From the NCBI RefSeq assembly GCF_016427505.1, contig NZ_JAELXS010000003.1:248001-312000 (forward strand): a stretch of DNA of 64,000 nucleotides. The letters run 5' to 3'. Positions 41,761 to 53,550 of the stretch are shown piece by piece. Below the pieces are notes generated by a model, which was not told the DNA's origin, ran no database searches, and saw only the letters and a list, made by a program, of their open reading frames with translations. Within the stretch, counting starts at the first letter, position 1. Every line of letters begins with the position of its first letter. Origin of the DNA: Sphingomonas mollis (lineage in GTDB: Bacteria; Pseudomonadota; Alphaproteobacteria; Sphingomonadales; Sphingomonadaceae). The position numbers and the translations under genes were made by a program.

Positions 41761-42410
41761 GGCACTGGGCCGTGGCGGGTATCCTGCTCGCCGCCGGTGC
41801 GGGCGCTGCCGAGCAGTCCGTCACGACAGAGTGGCGCCGCGTTGCCACGGCGGCCGACCGTCAGAAGGTGCGCGAATGGCGGTCGGCTTGGTCGACCGCG
41901 TTGCGGGATGTGCGGGGGGACAGGGCGGCGATGACCGCCATCACCGCCGATGCCGCATTGTTCGATCCGGATCGTAGCCTGACCGGGTCTTTGCCAGCGC
42001 CGGGCGACTATCGTTGTCGCACGACGAAACTCGGTCGGCAGGGCATATCGGGTTCCTCCTTCGTGACCTTGCCATGGACGGCATGCCGGATCGGGGTCGA
42101 TCCCTCCGCCAGCCTGTTCACGGGATTGGGCAGGGGGCAGCGACCGATCGGAACGCTGTATGCCGATACCGACTCGCGGACGATATTTCTGGGTTCGATG
42201 ATGCTCGCGGGTGAAACACGGGCGATGGCCTATGGTCGCGATCCCGGTCGCGATATGGCGGGCATCGTGGAGCGGATCGGCGATCATCGCTGGCGCCTCG
42301 TTCTGCCACGTCCGGCCTTCCAGTCGCAACTCGATCTGATCGAGATCGAACCGGCCGATCAGCGAGCGGCAGTCATTGCCGCCGGCAGCGCGGGTAGCGT
42401 TGCCAGATAG
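41757..42410 (+). CDS. secreted DUF4893 protein
   Basis: A 217-residue protein with a signal peptide ending AGAGA (about residue 18). The body begins WRRVATAADRQKVREWRSAW, typical of DUF4893, and continues with beta-rich segments (DYRCRTTKLG, TLPWTACRIG, TIFLGSMMLAGETRAMAYG). It overlaps the dehydrogenase by ATGA. The last 52 bp overlap the 3' end of the gene on the other strand. Function unknown. Confidence 0.85.
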   Translation: MRHWAVAGILLAAGAGAAEQSVTTEWRRVATAADRQKVREWRSAWSTALRDVRGDRAAMTAITADAALFDPDRSLTGSLPAPGDYRCRTTKLGRQGISGSSFVTLPWTACRIGVDPSASLFTGLGRGQRPIGTLYADTDSRTIFLGSMMLAGETRAMAYGRDPGRDMAGIVERIGDHRWRLVLPRPAFQSQLDLIEIEPADQRAAVIAAGSAGSVAR

Positions 42411-42955
42411 GTCCTGCCATGGACGCCCAGTACCGTGACCCGATCGCGATTGGCGACGGCTACCGCTTTCAGGAAGGATCGGGGCTTTTTCATCAGGCCG
42501 GGCTGTTCCAGATTGACCAGCCCGCTGATGCGCGCCGCCTCCTGGACGAAATGAACGCAATTGCGTCGGCCAAGACTATAACGACTGTCACCCCGGTCGC
42601 CCCACGCCGCGACCAGTTTCAGGATATCGGCATATTGCGCATCGGTCAGCACGATCGAAAACTGCGCGTCGCTGGTCGCGATATAGCCCGGCTTGGCGAT
42701 ATCCAGACGCCCGCGCACCGTGCTGAACAGGATTTTCGGACTGAGTGTATTGGCCGTGAACCCGTAATTGACATCGACGGGTGCCCCGCCGGCGTCCGGT
42801 ACCCCACGCAACGTGAAGAACGCGTGCGGGAAGCTGTTGCCGAGTTCATGACTCCAGAAGGTGATCGTGATCGCAGCCGACGCCGGCAGTGCCGTAAATA
42901 TCCACGCAAGGGCGGTCAGCAGCATCCACGGGACGCGGGGCATGAACGGCGGCAT
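42359..42955 (-). CDS. hypothetical secreted protein with Cys-His motif
   Basis: A 198-residue protein with a signal peptide of about 27 residues (ALPASA end). The body has TFWSHELGNSFPHAFFTLRG, a central beta-rich part and RRNCVHFVQEAARISGL; the latter looks like a papain/NlpC-type Asn-Cys helix with the His in the first segment, which would be circularly permuted. No named family is certain. It overlaps the DUF4893 gene by 52 bp at the 3' ends, an antisense overlap. Confidence 0.7.
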   Translation of the reverse strand: MPPFMPRVPWMLLTALAWIFTALPASAAITITFWSHELGNSFPHAFFTLRGVPDAGGAPVDVNYGFTANTLSPKILFSTVRGRLDIAKPGYIATSDAQFSIVLTDAQYADILKLVAAWGDRGDSRYSLGRRNCVHFVQEAARISGLVNLEQPGLMKKPRSFLKAVAVANRDRVTVLGVHGRTYLATLPALPAAMTAAR

Positions 42956-42991
42956 GCCTTGCTTTAACAGGACTTCGTGCCGCTGTCGCGA

Positions 42992-43939
42992 TCACGCGCC
43001 GGCGTTGGTCAACCGTTTCAGTTGATCGTCGTCGAGCGACAAGGTCATCGCCGGCAACAGATCGGCCAGCTGCTCGACGCTCGTCGCACTGGCTATTGGC
43101 GCGGTGACACCGGGCTGCGCGATCAGCCACGCCAGCGCGATTTGCGGTAATGTCGCCCCGTTTTCGCCGGCGATTTCGTCCATCGCTGCGAGAACCGCTG
43201 CACCACGACCGGCCAGCAATTCCTTCATCGTACCGCCCCGGATGCTTTTGCCCAGGTCGGCTTCGGTGCGATACTTGCCGGTCAGGAACCCTGCGGCCAG
43301 CCCATAGTAAGGCAGCACGGCGATATTTTCCTGAACGCAGTAATCCTGCAACTCACCTTCGAATTTGTGACGGCTGACCAGATTATACTCCGGCTGCAGA
43401 ACATGGACGCGCGGCAGGTCGTCATTCCGCGCGATATCCACCGCCGCCTTCAGACGGCGAGCGGAGAAGTTGGAGACGCCGAGGACCCGGATCTTCCCGG
43501 CATCGACCAGACGGCCGAACGCACCCAGCATCTCTTCCTGCGGCACGGAATCGTCATCCTGATGCGCGTAGTAGACGTCGATCCGATCGGTTCCGAGCCG
43601 TTGTAGCGAGGCCTCGCACGCCGCGATGATTCGGGCGGGTGCCAGTTTCTCGCCGCCTTCTCCTGGTAGCATGCCTACCTTGGTCGCGATCAGTACATCG
43701 TCGCGCCGGCCGCTTGCCTTCAGCCACTCGCCGATCACCATCTCCGATTCGCCGCCTTGATGACCATCGACCCACGCCGAATAGACGTCCGCCGTGTCGA
43801 TCATCGTGCCACCACCCGCGACGAAGGCGTCGAGGACGGCAAAGCTGGCATTCCGATCGGCCGTCCATCCGAACACATTGCCGCCCAATACCAATGGCGA
43901 CAGGTGAAGATCGGTGGAGCCGAGGCGAAATTGGGTCAT
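42992..43939 (-). CDS. aldo/keto reductase
   Basis: A 315-residue NADPH-dependent reductase with a TIM barrel. Visible are DTADVYSAWVDG (Asp and catalytic Tyr), the conserved Lys in LIATKVGM, YYAHQDD with the catalytic His, GVSNFSARRL, and the cofactor tail ASATSVEQLADL. The start at 43939 gives MTQFRLG; the frame continues to 44197 without a ribosome site. The substrate is unknown. Confidence 0.92.
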   Translation of the reverse strand: MTQFRLGSTDLHLSPLVLGGNVFGWTADRNASFAVLDAFVAGGGTMIDTADVYSAWVDGHQGGESEMVIGEWLKASGRRDDVLIATKVGMLPGEGGEKLAPARIIAACEASLQRLGTDRIDVYYAHQDDDSVPQEEMLGAFGRLVDAGKIRVLGVSNFSARRLKAAVDIARNDDLPRVHVLQPEYNLVSRHKFEGELQDYCVQENIAVLPYYGLAAGFLTGKYRTEADLGKSIRGGTMKELLAGRGAAVLAAMDEIAGENGATLPQIALAWLIAQPGVTAPIASATSVEQLADLLPAMTLSLDDDQLKRLTNAGA

Positions 43940-43956
43940 GGTGGGTCCATCATCAT

Positions 43957-43992
43957 GGCGGCGGCCAGTTCGTCCGTGAACTGGCCGCCGCC
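43957..43992. terminator. strong hairpin between lipoprotein and aldo/keto reductase genes
   Basis: A perfect 15-bp stem (GGCGGCGGCCAGTTC and its complement) with a 6-nt loop lies between the minus-strand lipoprotein and the reductase, 32 bp after the former's stop. It has no T-tract, so termination is possible but not certain. Confidence 0.5.
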
Positions 43993-44024
43993 CGGTCATA
44001 CAGGTCGATTTTACGACCGTCAGA

Positions 44025-44342
44025 TCAGTCGCGGATAGCGCGGCCGGTGTTCTCCAGCGCGCGGCCGGTGGCATCCGCAGCGCGGTCGGCCGCATTGCCG
44101 ATCGCAGCGCCGGCCTTGTCGGTGTTATGCTCGATCGCCGAACCGGCATTGTCGAGCGAGGCTTCGGCCGAACCCAGTGCGCGATCGGTTGCGACATCGA
44201 CGTCGCCGACGGCGTTCTCGGTGGTCGCAGCGGTATCTGCCGCCACAGCGTTGGCGGCTTCCGACGTTTCGTTCTGTGCCTTCTGGCTGCAGGCAGCGAG
44301 CAGGGCAGCAGCGGCCATCACGGGAACGATCAGCTTCTTCAT
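44025..44342 (-). CDS. small lipoprotein with Ala-rich repeats
   Basis: A 105-residue lipoprotein: the signal MKKLIVPVMAAAALLAAC has the lipobox LLAAC. The mature part consists of Ala/Asn/Asp/Thr-rich heptad-like repeats (for example NAVGDVDVATDRA and NAADRAADATGRA), likely helical. AGGAG precedes the ATG at 6 nt. It is divergent from the methionine operon and may share its control region. Confidence 0.85.
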   Translation of the reverse strand: MKKLIVPVMAAAALLAACSQKAQNETSEAANAVAADTAATTENAVGDVDVATDRALGSAEASLDNAGSAIEHNTDKAGAAIGNAADRAADATGRALENTGRAIRD

Positions 44343-44429
44343 AAAAATCTCCTGTTTCGATGATCCTGTTCGGGGATCTCCGGCAATCGGAACGCAAGCG
44401 AAAGCATTCGGGTCCACCGCATCGCTCGA

Positions 44430-44458
44430 TTGACCTCATATAAAGATATCTTTATATG
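44430..44458 (+). promoter_or_regulatory. promoter and palindromic operator of the metF-metH operon
   Basis: TTGACC (44430-44435) and TATATG (44453-44458) are 17 bp apart. A perfect 22-bp palindrome with half-site CATATAAAGAT fills 44437-44458, covering the spacer and the -10. A repressor bound here would block the promoter. The expected transcription start (about 44465-44468) meets the ATG at 44468, so the mRNA is probably leaderless. Confidence 0.8.
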
Positions 44459-44467
44459 TTGATGGTC

Positions 44468-45421
44468 ATGATCGATCCACTCGACATCTTTGGCGCGCTG
44501 GGGGATGCCACCCGTCTGCGTATTCTCGCGCTGCTGCGCCGGATGGAGCTGTCGATCGGCGAACTCGCACAGGTGTTGGGCCAGAGCCAGCCGCGCGTGT
44601 CGCGCCATGTGAAAATCCTGTGCGATGCCGGTGTCGCCGAGCGTCGCAAGGAAGGCAGCTGGGTGTTCGTCGCCCTGGGCCGACCGGCGGTGGTCGAACC
44701 GATCGCCGTGCTGCTGGATGCCTGGGCCGATGGTCAGGCGGATCACTGGGCGGTTGCCGATGCGGCGCGACTGGCGGCGGTGCGCGCGGACCGGGCGTCG
44801 TCGGCAGCGGCATGGTTCGAATCGCACGCCGGCGAATGGGACGCCATCCGGTCGCTGCACGTAGCCGACAGCGAGGTCGAGTCGGCCATGCAGCAAGTGC
44901 TGGGCGCCGCGCCGCTGGGTACGCTGATCGATATCGGGACGGGTACGGGGCGGATGCTGGAACTGTTCGGTCGCCAGGCGCAAACCGCGCTCGGCATCGA
45001 TCGGTCGTCGGAGATGCTGCGCCTTGCCCGCGCAAAACTGGCGGGCGCCAGCAACACCGACCTTCGCCAGGCTGACCTGTATGCGCTGCCGATGGCGGAT
45101 GGTGCGGCGGACGTCGCCATCATCCATCACGTCCTGCATTTCGCGCAACAGCCGGGCGCCGCGATCGTCGAGGCGGCACGGGTGCTGGGGCCGGGCGGGC
45201 GCTTGTTGATCGCCGATTTTGCCTCACACGATCGCGAGGATCTGCGCACCAAGGACGCGCATGTCCGGTTGGGCTTCGCGGACGAACAGGTAGCGGGCTG
45301 GGCCGATGCCGCGGGCCTGCGGATGGCGCGGGTGGAGACGTTGGGCGGCGGCGAATTGACGGTGAAATTATGGCTGGCGCGCAAAGGCGCGGCGGCTTTG
45401 CATGAGGTGAAGGCGGCATGA
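44468..45421 (+). CDS. ArsR-type regulator fused to a SAM-binding methyltransferase domain (SahR-like)
   Basis: A 317-residue protein. Residues 1-90 form an ArsR winged helix (FGALGDATRLRILALL, QPRVSRHVKIL, EGSWVFVAL); about 120-300 form a class I methyltransferase fold (DIGTGTGRMLELFG, VAIIHHVLHF, GPGGRLLIADF). The ArsR cysteines are absent, so it is not a metal sensor. Regulators of this design (SahR group) control methionine-cycle genes in proteobacteria through S-adenosylhomocysteine. Candidate starts are 44456, 44462 and 44468; the first lies inside the -10 box, so 44468 is chosen. It is translationally coupled to metF by ATGA. Confidence 0.88.
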   Translation: MIDPLDIFGALGDATRLRILALLRRMELSIGELAQVLGQSQPRVSRHVKILCDAGVAERRKEGSWVFVALGRPAVVEPIAVLLDAWADGQADHWAVADAARLAAVRADRASSAAAWFESHAGEWDAIRSLHVADSEVESAMQQVLGAAPLGTLIDIGTGTGRMLELFGRQAQTALGIDRSSEMLRLARAKLAGASNTDLRQADLYALPMADGAADVAIIHHVLHFAQQPGAAIVEAARVLGPGGRLLIADFASHDREDLRTKDAHVRLGFADEQVAGWADAAGLRMARVETLGGGELTVKLWLARKGAAALHEVKAA

Positions 45422-46359
45422 CGATCTCGGTGAACCAGCTGGCAGAGGCGCGGCGGGCGCTCGAATCGCCGCTCTATGCCGATGTCGGCGGCGATCTGGC
45501 GGTCAGTTTCGAATTCTTCCCGCCGAAAAACGAGAAGATGGACGTGCAGTTGTGGGAGTCGGTGCGGACGCTGGAGCCGCTCGGCCCCCGTTTCGTATCG
45601 GTCACTTACGGCGCGGGCGGCACGACGCGCGAGCGGACGCATGCCACGGTGGCGCGCATCCAGCGCGAGACGTCGCTGGCCGCCGCCGCGCACCTGACCT
45701 GTGTCGAGGCGACGCGCGAAGAGATCGATCAGGTCGCCGAGGAATATTGGGCGGCGGGCGTCCGCCATATCGTGGCGTTGCGCGGCGATCCGCCGCAGCA
45801 GGGCGCACGCTTTGCCAGCCATCCCGGCGGTTACGAGAATGCCGCCGATCTGGTCGCCGGGCTGAAGCGCCTGCATCCGTTCGAGATTTCGGTGGCGGCG
45901 TATCCTGAATCGCACCCCGATTCGCCCGATGCGGCGGCCGATCTCGACAATCTGAAGCGCAAGCTGGATGCTGGCGCCACGCGGGCGATCACGCAGTTCT
46001 TCTTCGAGCCGGAAACCTTCTTCCGCTACCGCGATCAGGTGGCGAAGGCGGGGATCGATGCGGAGATCGTACCGGGCATCATGCCGGTGTCGAATTTTGC
46101 CAGCGTCAAGCGTATGTCGGCGATGTGCGGCACCGCGGTGCCGCCCTGGATGGGTCGCCTGTTCGAGGGGCTGGACGAGCATCCGGCCTCGCGCCAGCTC
46201 GTGGCGGCGACAGTGGCGGCGGAACTGTCGCGTCGGCTGTATGCGGGCGGCGTCGATCAATTGCACTTCTACACGCTCAACCGCGCCGAACTGGCATTCG
46301 CGATTTGTCATCTGCTGGGGGTCCGCGCCAAGGCATCGTCCGAGGCGGCAGCGGCATGA
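45418..46359 (+). CDS. metF: 5,10-methylenetetrahydrofolate reductase
   Basis: A 313-residue flavoprotein that forms 5-methyl-THF, the methyl donor for MetH. Features are VSFEFFPPKNEKMD, SVTYGAGGTTRERTH, HLTCVEATREEIDQ, ALRGDPPQQG and ITQFFFEPETFFRY. It overlaps the regulator before it and the metH-N gene after it by ATGA. Length is usual. Confidence 0.97.
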   Translation: MTISVNQLAEARRALESPLYADVGGDLAVSFEFFPPKNEKMDVQLWESVRTLEPLGPRFVSVTYGAGGTTRERTHATVARIQRETSLAAAAHLTCVEATREEIDQVAEEYWAAGVRHIVALRGDPPQQGARFASHPGGYENAADLVAGLKRLHPFEISVAAYPESHPDSPDAAADLDNLKRKLDAGATRAITQFFFEPETFFRYRDQVAKAGIDAEIVPGIMPVSNFASVKRMSAMCGTAVPPWMGRLFEGLDEHPASRQLVAATVAAELSRRLYAGGVDQLHFYTLNRAELAFAICHLLGVRAKASSEAAAA

Positions 46360-47402
46360 GCGCGCGGGAGAGGCTGAACGCGGAAGCGGCCAAGCGCATC
46401 CTGATTACGGATGGCGCATTCGGCACCGAAATTCAGAACTGGAAGCTGTCGGAGGCGGATTATGCCGGCGATCTCGGCCTGAGCCACGATCAGAAGGGCA
46501 ACAACGACATTCTGGCGATCACCAAGCCGGAAGTGCCCGAGACGATCACCCGCGAATATCTGGATGCCGGGTCGGACATCGTGTCGACCAACACGTTTTC
46601 GGCAAACCTGATTTCGCAGGCCGATTATGGTGCCGAGCATCTGGTGCGCGAGATCAATCTGCAATCCGCCAGGATCGCCCGGCGGCTGGCGGACGAATAC
46701 GCGGCGCGCGATGGTCGTCCGCGCTTCGTGGCGGGGGCGATCGGGCCGACCAACAAGACGCTGTCGCTGTCGCCGGACGTCAACGATCCCGGATATCGCG
46801 AGATCGACTTCGACTATCTGAAGGGCGTGTACCGCGAACAGGCGGATGCCTTGCTGGAAGGCGGCGTCGATTTCATCCTGATCGAGACGGTGTTCGACAC
46901 GCTGAACGCTAAGGCCGGTATCATGGCGGCGATCGAGGCGGGCAACGATCTGGGCCGTGATGTGCCGATCATGCTGTCGATGACGCTGACCGATCTGTCC
47001 GGCCGCAATCTGTCGGGACATACGGTCGAGGCGTTCTGGCATGCGGTGCGGCATGCTAAGCCGGTGACGATCGGGCTGAACTGCTCGTTCGGCGCGGAGC
47101 AGTTGCGGCCGCATGTGAAGACGCTGAGTGAGATCTGCGACACGCTCATCATGATCTATCCCAATGCGGGTCTGCCGAACGAACTAGGCGCCTATGACGA
47201 AGCGCCGGTGACGACCGCCGGACTAGTCGGCGAATGGGCGGTAGCGGGTCAGGTCAACGTGCTGGGCGGGTGCTGCGGATCGACGCCGGCGCATATCAAG
47301 GCGATGGCGGACAAGGTGCGCGGGCTGCCGCCACGGGTGCCGGTAGCGCCGGCGGTGCGGACCAAGCTGGCCGGGCTGGAGCCGTTCACGATGGCGGCAT
47401 GA
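46356..47402 (+). CDS. metH: methionine synthase, homocysteine-binding module (split MetH, N-terminal part)
   Basis: A 348-residue zinc-dependent homocysteine methyltransferase domain. It has [24 protein letters not shown], the zinc Cys in GLNCSFGAE and the Cys pair in [12 protein letters not shown]. It ends where the pterin domain would begin in one-piece MetH. The folate, cobalamin and activation domains are in the next gene. It begins inside the metF stop (ATGA). Confidence 0.95.
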   Translation: MSARERLNAEAAKRILITDGAFGTEIQNWKLSEADYAGDLGLSHDQKGNNDILAITKPEVPETITREYLDAGSDIVSTNTFSANLISQADYGAEHLVREINLQSARIARRLADEYAARDGRPRFVAGAIGPTNKTLSLSPDVNDPGYREIDFDYLKGVYREQADALLEGGVDFILIETVFDTLNAKAGIMAAIEAGNDLGRDVPIMLSMTLTDLSGRNLSGHTVEAFWHAVRHAKPVTIGLNCSFGAEQLRPHVKTLSEICDTLIMIYPNAGLPNELGAYDEAPVTTAGLVGEWAVAGQVNVLGGCCGSTPAHIKAMADKVRGLPPRVPVAPAVRTKLAGLEPFTMAA

Positions 47403-47406
47403 GGCT

Positions 47407-47543
47407 GATCCTCCCCGGAACGGGGAGGGGGACCGGCCGCAGGCTGGTGGAGGGGGCTCTCCACTCGATGTGACGTTCGTGGAGAGCCCCCTCCACCCCT
47501 CGGCAAATGCCGAGCGGTCCCCCTCCCCGTGCCGGGGAGGATC
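47407..47543. repeat. palindromic repeat family C between the metH halves
   Basis: Outer arms 47407-47435 and 47515-47543 (CCTCCCCGG..CGGGGAGGGGGACC type) pair, and inner arms 47446-47464 and 47479-47497 (GGTGGAGGGGGCTCTCCAC type) pair again around a 14-bp loop. The element fills most of the 154-bp gap in the operon. Confidence 0.92.
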
Positions 47544-47556
47544 TGAAGAAGAAGTC

Positions 47557-50232
<2,676 letters not shown>

Positions 50233-50253
50233 ACGCGGGCCGCGGTCGGGCGT

Positions 50254-50390
50254 GGAAAGTCCCGAAAGTCACACCCTCCATACGCGCGCGATCACGCGTG
50301 CGGGCGCGAGGGGTTGGCGGGCGATCGGGATCGACGGTGAGAAAGAGCGGTCGTCGGGTCCGGAATAATCGACCGGGGGCCTGTAGGACA
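50254..50390 (-). repeat. dispersed 3'-flank element D, copy 2
   Basis: Read on the minus strand, it starts with TGTCCTACA 19 bp after the antiporter stop and ends GGACTTTCC. It shares ordered blocks with copy 1 at 20775-20898, including GACGACCGCTCTTTCTC and GGGTGTGACTTTCGG. CCCTC and GAGGG pair around a CG-rich loop. No ORF fits. Confidence 0.8.
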
Positions 50391-50409
50391 TCCCCGGTCG
50401 CGATCGCGA

Positions 50410-51618
50410 TCAATGCGTCCGGCGCAACAGATCGGGCAGCTTTTTCAACCGGGGGGCGACGATCGGGGTCGTCAGCATCGTGCTGGCGATCGCCATCAGC
50501 AGCAGGGCGGTGAAGGTTTCGTTGGTGATGATCTTCTTGTCGAGCAGGATGTTGACGAAGATGATCATGATGAGCGCCTTCGTCTGAAGCAGCCAGCCGA
50601 TGATCGAGGCCTCGCCCTTTTTCCAGCCGAGGATGCGGCCGGCGAGACCGATACCGGCCAGCTTGCCCCCGACCGAGGCGATCAGCAGCAGCAGGGCCGC
50701 GGCGAAGACCGCGCCGCCGCCGACGCCCCATTGCGTTTTCAGACCGGTCGACAGGAAGAACACCGGCATCACCGTCAGCAGGATCGTGGCGCGGAACTGG
50801 TCCATCCGTTCGCGGTCGAACCATTTGGCGTCGAGCACCGCGCCCGACAGGAACGCGCCGACCATGAAGTGCAGCCCGGCCCAGTCGGCGGCGAAGCCAC
50901 AGCCGGCGAGCCAGATCAGGCTGATATACCAGCGGTCGCGTTCCGGCACGCGGGCCAGCAGGCGGCGGATCAGGATGGTCGCGAGCGCGAAGCCGATTAG
51001 GAAACCGCCCTGTCGGCCGACGCGCTCCCAATCGAGCAGGATCAGCGCCAGGACGCCCCAGATGGCGATATCGTCGAGGCTGGCATAGCGCAGCACGCGC
51101 TGGCCGAGCGGCTGGCGCAGGATTTCCAGCTTTTCCATGAGCAGGACGAGGATGGGGAGCGCGGTGACGGCGCAGGCCATGCCGATGCCGAGCACGACCT
51201 GCCACGTCGCGCCCTCCGGCCCGCGCCAGCCGTCATATTGCAGCATCAGCAGCGCGGCGATGCTACCTGTGATTAGCGGCACGATGAGGGCGAGGCCGGC
51301 GGTGACGCCGGTTTCGGCGCGGCGGCGCCATGCTTCCTCGACATCGAGTTCGATGCCGGCGACCCAGACGAACATCATCACCGCCCACCACGCGATGCCG
51401 TTGAGCGAGCCGATCGTCTGGGGCGTGAAGACGAACGCATAGTAATCGGGATAGAGCGCGCCCAGCAGGCCGGGGCCGAGCAGGATGCCGCCGATGATCT
51501 GGACGACGACCAGGGGTGCCCAATAGTCGGTTCGGCCCAGCCGCCAGACGGCATAGGGGACCGAGAAGATCAGCAGCATCGCGAGCAGGAATATCTCTGT
51601 CGGCGACATGGCGTGCAT
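50410..51618 (-). CDS. cation/proton antiporter (CPA family)
   Basis: A 402-residue inner-membrane exchanger (PF00999 type) with about 12 membrane segments. Notable are IIGGILLGPGLLG, FVWVAGIELD, the family-typical YASLDDIAIWGVLAL (acidic ion site) and HFMVGAFLSGAVLD. It lacks the cytosolic NAD-binding or KTN domain of KefB/KefC. The ATG at 51618 has GGGGAAG at 8 nt; a frame to 51729 is rejected. Whether it moves Na or K is not evident. Confidence 0.9.
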   Translation of the reverse strand: MHAMSPTEIFLLAMLLIFSVPYAVWRLGRTDYWAPLVVVQIIGGILLGPGLLGALYPDYYAFVFTPQTIGSLNGIAWWAVMMFVWVAGIELDVEEAWRRRAETGVTAGLALIVPLITGSIAALLMLQYDGWRGPEGATWQVVLGIGMACAVTALPILVLLMEKLEILRQPLGQRVLRYASLDDIAIWGVLALILLDWERVGRQGGFLIGFALATILIRRLLARVPERDRWYISLIWLAGCGFAADWAGLHFMVGAFLSGAVLDAKWFDRERMDQFRATILLTVMPVFFLSTGLKTQWGVGGGAVFAAALLLLIASVGGKLAGIGLAGRILGWKKGEASIIGWLLQTKALIMIIFVNILLDKKIITNETFTALLLMAIASTMLTTPIVAPRLKKLPDLLRRTH

Positions 51619-51738
51619 AGTTTTCTCTTCCCCCCTTTTCGTCCGGCTGTGGCCGGTCTCCCCGGGGGCGCGGATGGCGAAAAATCGGGGGGAGGGCAAT
51701 GGTACGTCTGAGTAAGTGGGTCGGCCCAAGTTCTCGTT

Positions 51739-51814
51739 CGTCGTTGCGAGCGTAGCGAAGCAATCCAGGGCAGCGCGTGGGACGCTGGGTTGCTTCGCTG
51801 CGCTCGCAATGACG
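51739..51814. repeat. palindromic repeat family B, copy 3
   Basis: Begins CGTCGTTGCGAGC and carries GCGAAGCAATCCAG and its near complement. It lies in the gap between the antiporter promoter and the end of the phosphatase gene, 40 kb from the other copies. Confidence 0.9.
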
Positions 51815-51834
51815 GGGCGGTGGGAGTTTGGGCG

Positions 51835-53481
51835 TCAGCGCGGGCAGGTGGTGGCGGGGCCGGGGTCGAGGTCGAGGCAGCGGCCGTCCTGGCCCGACAC
51901 GGGCAGGCCGATCGTGGCGGCGAGGGTGGGCATGATGTCGATCGTTTCGACCGAAAGGGGCTGTTCGAACCCGGACATCCCCTTGCGCCAGAACAGGATC
52001 GGGACGCGGCGGTCGTAATCCCAGGGCGAGCCGTGGGTTTCGACATAGCCGGGGCCGGGCTTTTCGATCGTGGTCACGCGCGGTTTTAGCAGGATCAGCA
52101 GGTCGCCGGAGCGATCGGGGTCGAAGGACGAGCGCGCGCGCTCCGCCAGCGTCCACGTCTCGGGCGGGGTGGTGGGCCACGGCGTCGCCATGATCTCGGC
52201 GCGGGTCAGGGCGGCGGCGACCTGGGGCATCGCCAGATAGCGGCGCTTCGCCTCGGCCAGCACGCGGGGCTTGGCGGCGGCGGGCAGGTCGCGGTCGATG
52301 TAGATGTCGCCTTCCGCGCTCAGCAGCACGGGGCCTTTCAGGTTCAGGTCGCGGCCGATGGCGGCGCCGATGCCCTTGCTCTGCAATTGCGGGTCGGCAT
52401 GGGTTTCCATCGGCATGGCGCGATCGATCTGGCGTTCGGTCATGTCATGCGCACCGTGATCGGCGGTCAGCATCACCTCGTAATCGACGCCGGTCTGGTC
52501 GAGCACTTCGAAGAAGCCGGCCAGCGATTGATCCAGCTCGTTCATCTGGATGCACATCTCGGTGCCCTGCGTGCCGACCGAATGGCCGATATAGTCGGTG
52601 GCGGACAGGCCGATCGAGATGATGTCGGGCGTGGTGTTACGCCCCAGCTTCATGTCCTGCACCAGCCCGGCGGCCATCGCCAGCACGGCGGCGTCGGACG
52701 CGGGCGAGGCGCGGAACGCCTTCGCGTCGCCGGCATCGCGGGCGAAGCGGCCCTGACCCAGCGTCTGCGTGCCGACGGTGATCGGGCGGTCGAGCGGCTT
52801 GCACCAGCCGGGCAGAGGCAACGGTGCCTGTGGTTTTGCCAGCATCGCGGCGACGGCGTCGCGCGTGCGCTGGACGACGGGCGGGATCGCGCGGCCGGCA
52901 TAGGTGACATAGGTCTTGCCGTCCCACCACCACAGCTCGTCGACCTTGTGGCCGCCCATCATCACCGCGGCGCGATCCTTGCCCGCGACCGAGACGACGC
53001 GGGTGGCGGGATTGGCGTTCTTCATCCGCTCACCCAGCGTCGGCACCTTCAGATGCCGGTCGGACACGATGTAGCTGTCGTGGGTGGAGTCGGGCGCGGC
53101 CTCGTTCTCCGAGCAATAGACGATCTTGTCGGCGCGGCCGGCGCGCTGGTCGATCCAGTTATTGGCGACGATGCCGGTATGCGCGGGGCGATAGCCTGTG
53201 AGGATCGTGGAGTGGCCCGGGCATGTCTCGGTCGCGGCATGGCTTTGATAGCCGCTGGGGAAGACGACGCCGTTCAGCAGCCGGGCCATGCCGCCGGTGT
53301 AGCGGTTGCGATATTGCGCGAAGAGATCGGCGGAGAACTGGTCGACCGAGATCGCGACGATCAGCGTCGGGCGCGTGGTGGGCGCGGGTGCGGTGGAGGC
53401 TGATGCGGCAGGGGCCGGAGCGGTCTGCGCCATCGCCGGGACGGCGAGCAGCAGGGCGAGCGGGGCGAGGGAGGATTTCAT
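51835..53481 (-). CDS. phoK: PhoK-type alkaline phosphatase
   Basis: A 548-residue exported phosphomonoesterase of the nucleotide-pyrophosphatase/alkaline-phosphatase superfamily. The signal peptide ends MAQ (about 19). The nucleophile is Thr86 in TETCPGHST. Zinc ligands are in AISVDQFS (Asp47), SATDYIGHS, LTADHGAHD and VETHGSPWD, all present. It resembles SPAP/PhoK from Sphingomonas sp. BSAR-1, where a Thr replaces the Ser of PhoA. The ATG at 53481 has AAGGA at a 5-nt spacing and is preferred over 53487. Phosphate scavenging is the likely role; no Pho box was identified. Confidence 0.92.
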   Translation of the reverse strand: MKSSLAPLALLLAVPAMAQTAPAPAASASTAPAPTTRPTLIVAISVDQFSADLFAQYRNRYTGGMARLLNGVVFPSGYQSHAATETCPGHSTILTGYRPAHTGIVANNWIDQRAGRADKIVYCSENEAAPDSTHDSYIVSDRHLKVPTLGERMKNANPATRVVSVAGKDRAAVMMGGHKVDELWWWDGKTYVTYAGRAIPPVVQRTRDAVAAMLAKPQAPLPLPGWCKPLDRPITVGTQTLGQGRFARDAGDAKAFRASPASDAAVLAMAAGLVQDMKLGRNTTPDIISIGLSATDYIGHSVGTQGTEMCIQMNELDQSLAGFFEVLDQTGVDYEVMLTADHGAHDMTERQIDRAMPMETHADPQLQSKGIGAAIGRDLNLKGPVLLSAEGDIYIDRDLPAAAKPRVLAEAKRRYLAMPQVAAALTRAEIMATPWPTTPPETWTLAERARSSFDPDRSGDLLILLKPRVTTIEKPGPGYVETHGSPWDYDRRVPILFWRKGMSGFEQPLSVETIDIMPTLAATIGLPVSGQDGRCLDLDPGPATTCPR

Positions 53482-53550
53482 CGGCATCCTTGGTGCATTG
53501 CGGGCGCCCGCCCGCTATGGAACGGGCGTTTCCCGGTATCAAGGATTGCC

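Noticed and set aside
44343..44467. SAM or SAH riboswitch before metF
   Set aside because: The region is a promoter and protein-operator palindrome; the transcript appears to have no leader to hold a riboswitch.
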